Positions 32,036 through 43,310 of a stretch of 64,000 nt of DNA are shown here, one piece after another (within the stretch, counting starts at the first letter, position 1; each line of letters starts with the position of its first letter). Below the pieces are notes generated by a model that worked only from the letters and a program-made list of their open reading frames with translations, was not told where the DNA came from and searched no databases. The stretch is from Hirsutella rhossiliensis. Lineage: Eukaryota; Ascomycota; Sordariomycetes; Hypocreales; Ophiocordycipitaceae. The stretch spans positions 62,001 through 126,000 of the forward strand of contig NW_025408687.1 of assembly GCF_020360975.1 (NCBI RefSeq). Reading direction: 5' to 3'. The position numbers and the translations under genes were made by a program.

Positions 32036-35000
32036 CTATGCCGTTGTAGTCGCCGGGACGGCCGCCGCGGGATTCGGGGCGAACACGGCCCCCCTCTCCG
32101 CACCAACAACTCCTTTCCGGGTATCATGGTCAAAACACCGCACGCCATTGTTCGACGCAGCCGGCGGCGCGGCCTTCACTCTATCCTCCATGCAGCCGCC
32201 GGGCGGTCCCGCCCTCTCCCTGGCGGCGGCGGCGCCCTCACTATGTTGCTCCGGCTGTTGCGCCGCCGCCGCCGCCGCCGCAGCAGCAGCAGCAAGCGAC
32301 CCAGCGGGGATGATGACGCTGAGCACGCACTCGTCGAGGTGCTCGTAGAACTCCTGCGCCCCTGCGAAGCGGCCGCCGCAGATGGAGCACCGCGCCGCCG
32401 CGCCGCCACCCCCGCCGCCGTGGTGATGCTCCGGGGGTTCCGGCAAGAGGCCGAGCAGCCTGCCGCCGGCGCGGCTGTTTGGGGGCGTCTGCTCTACGTT
32501 GTGCGCGGCCGCGAGGTGCCGCTTGAAGACGTCGGCGCGGCCAAAGGCCTTTTCGTATGGGGAGCCCATGCCGGGGCAAAAGGGGCAGACCATGGTACCG
32601 CGGTAGTGCGTTAGGGCGTGGCGGTTCTTGTCGTACTTGCGGGCGAAGCCCTTGGTGTGGTACTCGCACGACGCAATGGGGCACTTTTCCGGCCGCTCCT
32701 CCTGGTGCGTGAGCATGTGCGCGGCGAGGTCCTTGACGATGCGGCCGCAGTCGGGGTGTGGACACTGGCTGCGATTCTCGGGCAGCGCCTGCGGGCACGC
32801 TTGGCTCGCTGCCGCCTCTCGATGCCAGGGCTCTCGATGGGGGGAGATTAGAAACGACCGTTGCAGGGAGGATTCAACGCCGGGCTGGCCGGTCGACGAC
32901 GACGACGACTCGCCTATTGGATCCATGTCCTCCTCTTCGCCGCCGCTGTCGCAATTGTCTCCTCCATCCAGGGGCTGCCGCACCTCCTTCATCCAGTCCT
33001 TAAGGACTGACATAGGCGGCCAGTCGCCGCTGGCCTTGCCGCCGCGGTGGGGGTGAAAGTGAGCCCGGCGGAGATGCGCCGCGGCGTTGTAGTAGGCGCC
33101 ATACTGCTTCTGCCCCATGCAGGCCTTGCAGGTGGAGAGCGCGACGACGGGTTGGATGGAGAGGTCCTTGCCGTTGTCCGGCTCGCAGCACACCCAGCGT
33201 CTCGCCATGGCCGAATGTTTGGCCTCCGTGTGGCGCCTCAGCTCATGCTCGCCGCGGAATCCCTCTGGGTATTCGTTGCACTTTTCACAATAGACACGTC
33301 GGACCGGTGGTCTCGGATACGGAACACGGAACCTAGAGGGCGAGTCTGGGGACTGAAGAAAGGACTCGGGCGGCCGTGCGTAAGCAGGAGGTTCGCCCAC
33401 CGTGTGCCTCCGCCCTCGCTCGTGGTCAATCTCGGATGAGGCTCCTAAACTGGGGTCTTTCCTGTGCAGTATTGCGGCGTCGTCTTGTGTGCCAGGGCGC
33501 CACGGTTGAAGACCGGACAGGCTGGATATTGTCGGCACCGAGCGTCGAGGTCCCTGAAGCAGCGGCGCGAACGAGGGTTCCCATGTAATGGAGCCATTCG
33601 GTCGACGCTGCCGAAGAAAGCCCATAAACCTGGACCTCTCTCCGACGTACTCGTCGCCTAGTTTGAACAAAAAGTCGACACTCGAGCCGATCCCCTGCTC
33701 TTCCCAGGCTTGCCGTTGGAGAAAACGGTTGACGGCGACGTAGAGGGATGTTTCCTGGTCCGTCAAGCTCTTGTGCGAGATGTCCTCCAGCATGGGGCAA
33801 CAGGAGGAGAAAAGCTTGACAAAAGCCTTGTAGGTGCCGTGCGCGGCCTGGTCCCCATCCCCCCTCGCGGGCGCTGCCTGCTGCTGGGCCACAAAGTGGT
33901 AAGCTGGCGGGGCCAGGTCCAGGAGAAGAGTCCGGACCATGCTGAATATGCACAGGGCAAGAAAGTTGGCCAAGATTCTTGACGATCCCATGCTGAAGCT
34001 CTGTGATACGAGGGGCTCGAGAGATTTCAGAAATCGAACGAGGCATTCCTGAACCAACCGCGCGTGCTCATCCAAGTCGGTGTTTTCCGGCGGCGGCTGG
34101 CGCGAATATGCCGACCCAAGCCGTATGGCCGGATCTGGCTGCAGGATACCAAAGACGACCGTCTCGCGCAAAAGCAGCTTGGCATTGTGCAGTACTGGGT
34201 ATGCCGTCTCCTCTTCGTCACGGGACCCCGACAGTCCGCCACTGACTTTGAGGAGCTGGAACGGATCGTGAGAACCCTCCTGGGCTTGCCAGCTGCTAGC
34301 TAGGGCTAGCAACACGGGAGGGGCATGACCAGACGCGTCTTGGTTGAAGCCCGTCGTGCCGTCGCTGGCCGCATACCTCGAATCGAGTTGCGCCGACCAC
34401 CAAAAGCCGTCTGCAAAGTCCAGTGTGGTCGTGACCGTATCCTTTGCGTAGGCCGGAAAGGAGCAGCTTGTCAGCATGTATTCGTTGACAGCCCGCCGTT
34501 GTGCAGTAGGCGACGTGATGGGAGTACGCGTTTGTCTCGGCGAGAGCGGCCCTGCATCACGATTAGCCTAACCCGGCATTTGGTGTTGCCTAGTCGGAAT
34601 CCAGCTCGGCGGACTTGAGGGCTCACCAGGGAGGAAGACGTTGGCAAAGGAAGTGATGGGATCCCGGCAACAGCCCACATGTGCCCAAAATTCTTCTTGA
34701 CCGGACGGGGGGTTGCCTGCGCAGTGCGTGCAGGGCTGGCTCTCGTCGCACTGTCGAGATGGTGAGCTCAAACTAGCCAAGCAGTTGTTCACGATGGGCC
34801 ACAAAGGCTACCTCTTTGCGGGCTGCCCTGCAGCGTAAACACGGCCCCTTGTCTCGCACTAGGCGCAACTCTCCTATGGACTCTAGACGAGGCTGGCCGA
34901 GCCGAGCCTTCTTCAACGGGGGCAGGTGAGGTTCGGCGTCTGAGCCTGCAGAGCTCCGGCGGGTCCCTCGACGAGTATCGTCGGAAGCGCTTTTCCGGGG

Positions 35001-35855
35001 CGGGTTCTCGCTTTCCCTTGACTGAGCGGGCAGGCTCAGGGGTGGCAGGTTGACGGGGACGGCGTGTCGCGTGTGCTGCGGGCCCGTGCCCGCCTGACTC
35101 GGCGGTTCGAAGCCTTCAACGACGCGGAATGATGGATGCTCGGACAGCGGTGGGGGAGGCGAGCTCCCCATGGAGAGAGCAGAATCCCTGTGCACCTGAG
35201 CGTGATTGTCTCGCTGCAGCCGTGAGGGGAAGCCGTAGATGAAGTGGATGCAGTGCTCGTCCCAGCACTTGACAGAGGGCAAGGAAGACAAGTTTGGAGT
35301 GTCGGGGCGGTCTCCCAGCATGTGCCTGACGCGATTCAAGGGGTCGCATCGCTCAAGATGCTTGTCGAGCCACGGCGCAAAGCCCTGCGGGGCATCGGCC
35401 GACGAGCGCCTCATGGACTCGACAGCATCCAACTCTGACGACGGGATCAGCCATCAAGCTTACAGCCGGGCAGACGGGGGAATCGAGTCATTAGCCCTAC
35501 GGTGCTGTAGACAAGCCGCCTCGAGGCACTCACAGTGATACTGGAGTGCGCGGGCCTCTTCCATCTGGGACAGGACAGGGATATGGGGCGCCAGGCCTGA
35601 ATGCAAGCAGGGGTAGCGACGTTAGCCGGGTGAAGAAGAGGCATCTCTGGATCAAGGCAGAGGGCACGAACCGTGCTGATCGACGAGGGCCTTGACGACG
35701 CGGAGTTTGTGGCGCAGCATGTCGAGCTCCAGGGGCAGATCGAGGCCATGTTGGGCAGCGACGAGGACGGCTAGCCTCGACTGAATGGCGGCCTGCTCGT
35801 CGAGCAAGTGGCGGATGGCGCCGTCGATGTCGACCTTTGAAGCGGAAGCCGACAT
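32036..35855 (-). CDS. Large zinc-finger regulator: Zn-cluster-like motif plus several C2H2 fingers
   Basis: On the minus strand, exons 35855-35672, 35596-35501, 35434-34812, 34750-34627 and 34551-32036 give 1180 residues with all phases closing. There is an N-terminal helical segment (1-90). A C2H2-like finger lies near 150-175 (CWDEHCIHFIYGF...HAQVH). A variant Zn(II)-cluster follows at about 292-311, split by an intron: CLRCRAARKE joined to CDESQPCTHC (C-x2-C-x6-C-x5-C-x2-C), then the typical GQEEFWAHVGCCRDP and a Leu-rich helical region. From about 765 come further Cys/His fingers (CEKCNEYPEGF; CPHPDCGRIVKDLAAHMLTH; CPIASCEYHTKGF...HALTH; CPFCPGMG...HLAAAH; CSICGGRFAG). The C-terminus has a poly-Ala run. 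It is probably a DNA-binding transcription factor in the nucleus; targets are unknown. The unusual second exon boundary (GTAGGG donor) is the least certain part. Confidence 0.82.
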
Positions 35856-37275
35856 GGTTGCGAGCTCATTCTCGGGACGGCCTGGGAGCTTCCGGTTGCC
35901 GATGGAGGGGGAGGAGAAAGTCGGCCACGTTGTCGTGCTCCAGCAACTCAGGACATGTCGACGACGGCGCGGCTCCTGTCTTCCATGGTCTACGCCCTCG
36001 TCGCGGGCGGCGTCGCCAAGGTCACGAACGGTTTGCTGCTGCTGCTGCACGGCTGCTTCTCTGACGGTCGGGGTCTGCTGGTTGGTCGTGCTGCATACAT
36101 GTATGTAGATTAGATGGATTGTTTTGTGCGATTGAGTACAGGAGCGTTGCCTCTCGTGCTCCCCTTTGCTGGGCTGGGGTTGGTTCTGCAACGGCCTGAA
36201 GTCGACCAAAAAGGTGGGGTGTCGACGTGATTAGCTAAGTGGGGACCAGAGGCGGGCCGGGGTACGGATACCGAGGAGGGGCAATGTTTCAGGCTGCCGT
36301 GCACTATGCCTTGTGCTGACGATTTGCGCAATCACACAGTGTTAGTCTTTGCTAAGTCTCTGGTACGGGGCCCGTACCCCGCTCAATGACCGGCTGCTGG
36401 AGCGGGAGGACCCGGCAGGGCCTGAACACGCCGGAAAGAGTTGTGTCTGGATGGTCGCGGGCGTGCTGTCAGTTCTGTGCATTCACCGATACTCTGCCCT
36501 AACGCGCTGCTTGTACATAGATATCCAAGGTACCGTGCACTTCATTCTGCCTCATTCTGCCTCATCCGAACTCTTGTTCTGCACGGCAATGTACTGTACA
36601 TGCAGCGTGTCGCGGATACCAGGGACTTGCCATCGTCTACCAAGCAAGACCTCGCCACCTCCTCAGCCCAGAAATGCTCTGGCCAAAGGGGGCCAAGTGG
36701 TCTCGCCTCGCTTTCATGCCAGCGCCGCACGGGTCCGTCGCCCACCATAGACTCCTCTCCTCGCCCATTCCAGGTTGCGCTGCCTGACCTGATTTAATAT
36801 GAACCACGCTACCATGAACCGCGCTACCCGGCAGGAAAAAGCAAGCTGCAGGATGGACTCCATCGAAGCCATCAAGCTACGCACCGAATCGGCAGGCAGG
36901 CCTCTTCGGACATGAATTCTCCTTTTTGGACATTTAAGTTGCATCCATACAACTGAAGTCCTAAGAAACTCGGCTGGGAAGCACCCAGGCCTGTTGAATA
37001 CCTGTAGTCCCAGCTCCAACGCCCCCCTCTCCTTTATCCTTGGTTATCCCGGCCATGCCCCCCCCAATGACAAATACGTGCTCACCCAAGTCTCGTTTCG
37101 CGGCCAGCCTTGCAATCCCCGGCGCATGCGCTTCTTTCTCTTGTCCGCCTTCTAGCTCGTCTTGCCTTCGGTTGAAGAATATCCTTGTATCTTGCTTTGG
37201 CGATGCCAAGCTCCCCTTGTTTGCCTTTCGGCCCAACGCCCGCGCATACTCCGGCGCCTGCCGCTTGGTCTTGTT
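35856..37275. other. Spacer: regulator promoter and 3' flank of the lipid kinase
   Basis: About 1.4 kb. The left part should be the promoter of the minus-strand regulator. No gene or repeat was recognised. Confidence 0.5.
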
Positions 37276-38569
37276 TCAGCCACGGCGTGCCCACGTCCTT
37301 TCTCTCAGCGGCATATCCTTGCCCGCTGCCTCACGGCTGCCGTCCTCTTCTGCCTTGTAGGCCCAGTGTTCGCCGAGCCGCTTCTCGGCGTACGTGGCGT
37401 AGTCGAAGTTGATGTGCGAAATCGTGGCTTGAATCAGAGACCAGATGCCCCAGTAGAAGCCAGGAACCCCACGAAACACATCCACCTCGTGCATGAGTTT
37501 CCGCGTCTCCTTTTCCTCGTCCATTGCGACACCCGAGAGTCCAGCGTACGACTTGATGTATTCACGGATAAAGACCTGTCGCTGCGCCTGCGTCGGGACT
37601 GCTGAGTAGTCACAATCGTAACCGGCCCATTCTGCAAAGTGGTTGGCCACGTCAAAGGCAACGGGAGACGGCGTGCCGTATTCGTAGTCGATGAAGCTGA
37701 CGGATGTCGCAGCGCCTTCATCCCGGTGAATGATGACATTGGCGCTGAGCAGGTCACAATGGGCGAATACCAGCTACTCTCTTGGTCAGCCACGATCCTC
37801 GAGCGGTTCGGGGGAAACAGGTCAGCCGCATCCATACCCCGTTGGGGCCAAAGCCAGCCCGCTGACTGAGGTTCTGGATCATCTCATCGAGCTCTCTCTG
37901 CAACGAGTCCCGCCGTTCGCGCAAGGTTGCCGTCTCGGTGGGCAGCGCCAAAATCCATTTCTGCATCGTCGTCCATACGTTTGGAAACGGCTTTCCTGGC
38001 GCAGCGTTCGCAATCTTGGCCTTGTCGCCGCTCATGTGGGTGGAGCCGTTGCTTGTCTCGTCGCCCCGGATGGCCGCGTCCGACAGGCAGGGGACGATGG
38101 CATGCCACTGCGCCAGGTGCCTGGCCACGGCAGTCAGGATCTCGGGATTGGCGAGGTCCTTGGGCTGAGCCACCTCGCCAGGCACAAAACGATAGAGCAT
38201 TCCGTTGGCGAAGCGGGCCAGCAGTTGGGGGGCCAGACCGTGTTTCATGAGGAGCTCATGGTTGGCAGCTTCGCGCTCGCGATCAATAAGCACATCGCTG
38301 CCGTTGCCGTAGGCACGGAGCAGGATGGCTTCACGGTCAATGTCCGTCTGGGAAAGGCCGGGCCGTCGGTTCTCGGCCTTGAGCAGGGTGTTTGTGATGC
38401 CATCGGTGAAGCGGGCGAACTCGATGTGAGGCTCGTCCATTGTCCACTGAGGCACAAGAGTGAGGAGGAGTCTGAGGGCTGAGTCCCTCGAGTTGGCTTG
38501 GTCATAGCTCAGGGGGATGAAGCGAACATGGCTGTGCTCGCCGTTGGCCACTGCGATTGCGGGCGACAT
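37276..38569 (-). CDS. Choline/ethanolamine kinase (ethanolamine-kinase-like)
   Basis: On the minus strand, exons 38569-37838 and 37773-37276 give 409 residues. The nucleotide-binding part (EFARFTDGITNTLLKAENRR) and FVPGEV precede the Brenner motif FAHCDLLSANVIIHRDE, restored at the splice junction (GTATGG...AGTAG). The choline-kinase motif FIDYEYGTPSPVAFDVANHF follows, then the tail motif GFYWGIWSLIQATISHINFDY. The enzyme phosphorylates ethanolamine or choline with ATP, the first step of the CDP-ethanolamine/CDP-choline (Kennedy) route to PE and PC in the cytosol. Its overall form is closer to ethanolamine kinases, but specificity cannot be settled by eye. It is divergent from npr3. Confidence 0.93.
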
Positions 38570-40097
38570 TGCGGAGTTGATCGGAGGAGAGGGGTGATGG
38601 CGTTGAGGGAGAGATGTGAGAGACTCTGGAGGCGACTGAGAGCGCTCAGGAAGACTTCATTGCCTGGCCAAGGAGCTTGGCAAGCAAGAGCCGTGTGGCG
38701 AAGGGGGGTGGCGGGGATCGGAAGCAGCGCGAGGCCTCATTCGACGACGGTTGGAATTCGTGTATCCGTGTCCATGTGAATGCGCAGGACGGAGAGGGGC
38801 TAGGGGTTGGCCAACGGAGGCGGAAGAAGCGCTCGAATGGACAAATAAAGAAAGCAGGAAGGGGAGAGAAGAGAATTGGCGGTTGAACCTTCTTGGGGTT
38901 GGCGGGCCGCTGGAAACAGGAATTTCAGGGACCATGTGAAAGGCTCACGCCCATCGCCGTGCCCTGCAAGGTACCTCGGGACCAAGTAGCGTGGACAGTT
39001 TTGTGGCTGGCTTGGCCACGGCCGGCTTTTGTTGGGAGCTTCATTTGCAGGTACAGGCTACGGCCTTATGCTCAATTAGCCATGCCCAAATCGAGTAGCT
39101 GCTACCGATGCAGGGGACCTCAGCTAATCACCGCAGCGATGCGGTACGCGGGCGTCGGGTACGGAGTACAAGTGCCCACGCCAGTAGGTACCCCGGTACC
39201 TACTGTGCACACGGAATGCCGTTTCTGCGTGGGAGGAGGGAGGCGACTAGCCACACGTATTAAGTGGCAAACAGAGACTGCAGCAAGGCCGGGTAGAGGC
39301 GGAGCAAGAAACTCGACGGGCGAGAAACCGGGGCTTTTCTAGAAGGCTGATCCATTGTGCAACACGACGCAATCGAGACGCGACAAGTCTGCCGTGCCTA
39401 CCATCTCAAGTGCCCTTGCCCATCTTGATCTCTGCTGTACTGTAATGGAACGCGTCGATGGTAGTGTTCCCCGACTACGGCCAGCCTCACCACAGGTACC
39501 TAGACCCGCCAGGTACATAGGCAGTACCCAAGTCTCTACCTACATAAGTACCTTATATATTAGGTACCCGGTACGGATACGGATAGGTTCCTTAGGTAAG
39601 TAACCTTCTGAAGTCCCTGCACTAGGCACACGATGAGCATCGATCATGTGAACGACTACATTGCTAGCATGTACATGGCCTTTCAATGCTACCCCCGAGT
39701 CCTCCTGCAAGCTCTCCTTACCCCGTGGGCTTTGACTGTGCGGGGCATAATGCCGTCAAAAGCTGGTTACCCGCTTGCCTCCTCATGTTCATCATCAAAC
39801 AACATCTTGCAGGTACAAAGGCCAGTGTACTGTGCGGTAGCAGCACAGCCAAAGGACACAGAGGTACCTCGAGTGCGGCACCCCACACGCCGCCGGCAGA
39901 TGACGCACATCCATCGGCACCAAGCGACTCTTCACTCCACAGGTACCGGTAGAGGTATCTTCACATCCATTAGCCTTGCTCGCGGCCTCACCCTCGACTG
40001 CTGAACCCTCTCCCTGCCTCCCTTGGCTGGGCCCATGCAGTCTGCAAGGCATTGACGGCATGCACCACAGTGGGCGGGGCCACAGCACCGGGCAGCC
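38570..40097. promoter_or_regulatory. Divergent spacer between the lipid kinase and npr3
   Basis: About 1.5 kb with no supported gene. It contains one TACGGAGTA 9-mer (39160), a GGTACC-centred inverted repeat (39182-39205), and a patch of TACC/GGTA-rich sequence at about 39495-39600. Confidence 0.5.
39182..39205. repeat. Inverted repeat, 11-bp arms with 2-nt loop
   Basis: CAGTAGGTACC, then CC, then its exact reverse complement GGTACCTACTG. It belongs to a set of GGTAC/TACC-rich palindromic patches in this window's spacers. Confidence 0.85.
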
Positions 40098-42344
40098 ATG
40101 GCCATGTCTTGCGTAAACACGCAAAACCTGCTCGCCGTCGCCCTCGTCATCAACCGCTCGCGCGACGGTCCCGCCTTTGTCTTCCACTGGCCCCCCGACG
40201 TCCAGCCCGTCAGCGGCAATCCGGAGCCCGTCGAGGCCGAGGACCTCCTCCTCGAGCGTCTCTCTCTGCACGCCAAACGCGACGTCGGTGCCCCAGACCC
40301 TCCCACCACCCACCGCCATCATGACGACCATCACCATCTCATGGTCGAGTCCGGCTCCCCGGCTGTGCCGTGGGAGCATCTGGCCGGCTTCCCTACTCGC
40401 GACCTAGCCGGTATTCTGACCCCGGCCCGCTCGTACCACAAGAAGCTCTTCCAGCTTTCACTCGATCCCCTCTTGTGTATCTCGTACCCCATCCACGTCC
40501 CGGATAATGGCAAGTGGAAGAGGCCCAAGAAGGCCCGCGCCTCCAAGCAGCTCGACGACCACATTTGCCCCCACGAGACCGAGGCTCCGCCGCCGACCCC
40601 CAAGGACAACCCCAAGAAGGAGGAGGCAGATGACGAGAAGCGCAGCTCCATGACCATGTTCAACCTCGTCTTCATCCTCAACCCCAAGAAGAACGAGGTC
40701 AAAGATCTCGTCGACCTCCTCCACGGCAACATTGTCAAAAAGGTCAATAAGGCCTACAAGTACAGCCAGCAGCACAGCGACTTCATCTGGAAGGAATCGA
40801 AGCGCATTCTAGCCGCCAAGGACAAGGCCCGCGAGGACAGTGAGTTCCTGCCCTGCTTTCCTCCCTTTCCCCCTCCAGGTTATTGGCTAACTCGCAATGC
40901 TAGGAACAGGCATGGGCTTGCTCTGGAAAGAGCTCTTGCACATGTCGTCGCTCGCCGCCTCCGTCCACGAAATCTACGAGGCCGTCTCGCAAAACAGGAT
41001 TGCTGCTCTTCACTTGGACACGGCCGCTGGGGTTCTCACACCCTCGGTCCAGATTCCCGCCCCGTTCTACGTCTCCGACACTCCGGCTGAGCACGAGCAG
41101 GGTCAGCGGGGCCTCTGGCTGACCACGGCTAACGCATTCCTTAGCCAAGACGCCCTCGATGAGCCCGGCTTCCTAGACCGAAACTTTGCGCTGCTGCTCA
41201 TGGACGACGAAAAGAAGATCATATCGGAGCTCCAGGCCGACAGAGACCCGACAACGGTGTCCATGGTCGAGTTTGTCCGGCTCGCCAAGCCCACCATGTC
41301 GTACGCGCATCCGTCACCTTATTCCATTGCCTGTTCACAAACGGAGCATGATACTGACAGTTGATTGCCAGCTTCTACCAGGTCGGACAGAGCAATGTTC
41401 TTACTCTCGGCCAGGTCCGTAAGTATGCACAGCACTTCATCTTTTGGCGCCGTGCCATCGCCATCCCGCCCCTCCACGCCCGCGACACATACATTGTGTC
41501 TCCCAACAGCGACCTCGCGCGCCTCCCATCAGCGTCTCAGGAATGGCAGCGGGCCTTCCCCGTCGCGCCACCCCTCCCCAACTTCCTCGCCGAGCTTTCC
41601 ATGTGCCCCAAACCGTACAAGACGTTTTGCCCGAGCAAGACTCATCGTCCGCTCTACCTGCGCATGCTGGCGTGGCTGATGAGGGGCGGATGGGTCACCC
41701 AGATCTGCACGTTTGGCTACGTTATTGTGTGGCCTGAGATACTGTACGAGATAGACTATGAAATCGAGGCAGAGGAGCTCGCCGCCGCCGCCGAGGAGGC
41801 CCGCGCCCAGGAAAAGGCCGACGACGCGACTTCGGCCCCCGACGACGGTTCTTCGTCGTCCCCGGCACTAAACCAACACCACCCCAACGCGCAACACTCC
41901 GAGGACACCACCGGCAACGTCGCCAATACGACCGCCACGCCCCGTTCCACGACCCAGCACGCGGCCGAAATGGCCCGGCTCGAGCGCATCGCGCTCAAGG
42001 CCCACCGCGAGGCGGCCGATAAGGCTACGGCGCATGCGCGCAAGGCCGTGCCCGTAGCCACGGCCCACCCCAGCACAAACGACGCGCCGCACCTGGCGGG
42101 CATCACACCGCACATCATCCTCGATGCCAAGAAGACGACGGGCAAGGAGTCACGCTACCTGTCAGCCATTGCGCGTCGCCTCAAGGACAACAAACTCAGG
42201 TCGGCCTGGCAGCTCACGTGCAAGTACTTTGACGGGCGATGCGCCCTGGAGCGCATCGCCCTGCAAGAGGACATGAAGCGCAAAGAGGTTTGGACCCTTC
42301 TCACGGGCATGAGCGAATACTTGCTATGCACGAGACACTGGTGA
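40098..42344 (+). CDS. npr3: Npr3, subunit of the SEACIT/GATOR1 complex
   Basis: Exons 40098-40839, 40904-41300 and 41372-42344 give 703 residues. The N-terminus (NTQNLLAVALVINRSRDGPA; FVFHWPPD) is the Npr3 longin-like domain. MTMFNLVFILNPKKNE is the conserved Npr3 signature. TMSFYQVGQSNVLTLGQVRK is restored across the second intron. PLYLRMLAWLMRGGWVTQIC and the C-terminal winged-helix-like YFDGRCALERIALQEDMKRK complete the fold. With Npr2 and Iml1, Npr3 acts at the vacuole as a GTPase-activating complex for Gtr1 that turns TORC1 down when amino acids or nitrogen run short. A disordered Ala/Glu-rich insert (about 545-620) is usual in filamentous fungi. Confidence 0.95.
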
Positions 42345-43310
42345 GGCATATGGGCGGACGGAACCGAAAGACAGGTGACGCAGTATACACTCTGCTCGGA
42401 GGCGTCTACGAGGACAGTACTTACGTATCTTACACGTATACATGCTTGCGTCCACGCGCAGGCTCGATGAATTCTCGTGGTGTTTTGCACGCCGCGTCCG
42501 CAGCGCGATGAGCGGGCAGCATGTACGTACAATACAAGCCACCACAAAGACTGATGTGAAGCTGGACATCGAGGGAGGAGGGGAGCAGATGAAGGAGATG
42601 ATCTCAGACCATTAAGAAAAAAGCTACCGATGACGACAATGATGCAACGATGCCTGCCAACCACAACGAGCCACCAGATGACAAGTACATCGAGTGATGC
42701 AGAACCTCCGTCATCCCAAGCAAAGAAACGGCACGAAAACCAGCAAATAAGCCGAGGCCGGAACCGGATGGCTGGCCTCACCGAGCGCCATCCAAGGTAT
42801 CGCAACAACAAACCGTGCCAAAGGTAGATGTAGATGTTGCAGATAGACCGCAGCGAGACAAACGTCGGAAATGCAGATAAACACTCCAGGAAAGAGAACA
42901 AGCGACAAGATATATCCTCCACTGTATAAAACGAAGCCTCCGCGTATACCGTGAGCCCATGCTAAATGCTCATGACTATTACCCCTAGTAGAGACGAGTC
43001 TCGTGAAATGTGGAGTAAAATAGAAATCACCGCTCGCCAAAAGGGAGAGAGGAAAGTAACTCAGCGCAACAGCGCGCCGAGCCAGGGGGTATACATCGCG
43101 AATGCACTCCATCGTATATGAGGGGGCAAGCGCGCGACGTGGGGAATAGTGCCAAGTCAAATCAACGAACATGGAGATCAGAGACGCCGGGAGGGGGAAA
43201 GATGCTGGTCGTACTTTGCAGAGCGACAACCTGCGCCACTCTCGAATGTGACGCCTGCGGGCAAAAAAGGAAACAGAGGCAGACGGATTGTCGTGGTAGA
43301 GAGCGCATGT
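42345..43310. other. Convergent 3' spacer
   Basis: Just under 1 kb between npr3 (+) and the bHLH gene (-). No gene was recognised. It is AT-richer than the surroundings, as expected of 3' flanks. Confidence 0.5.
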
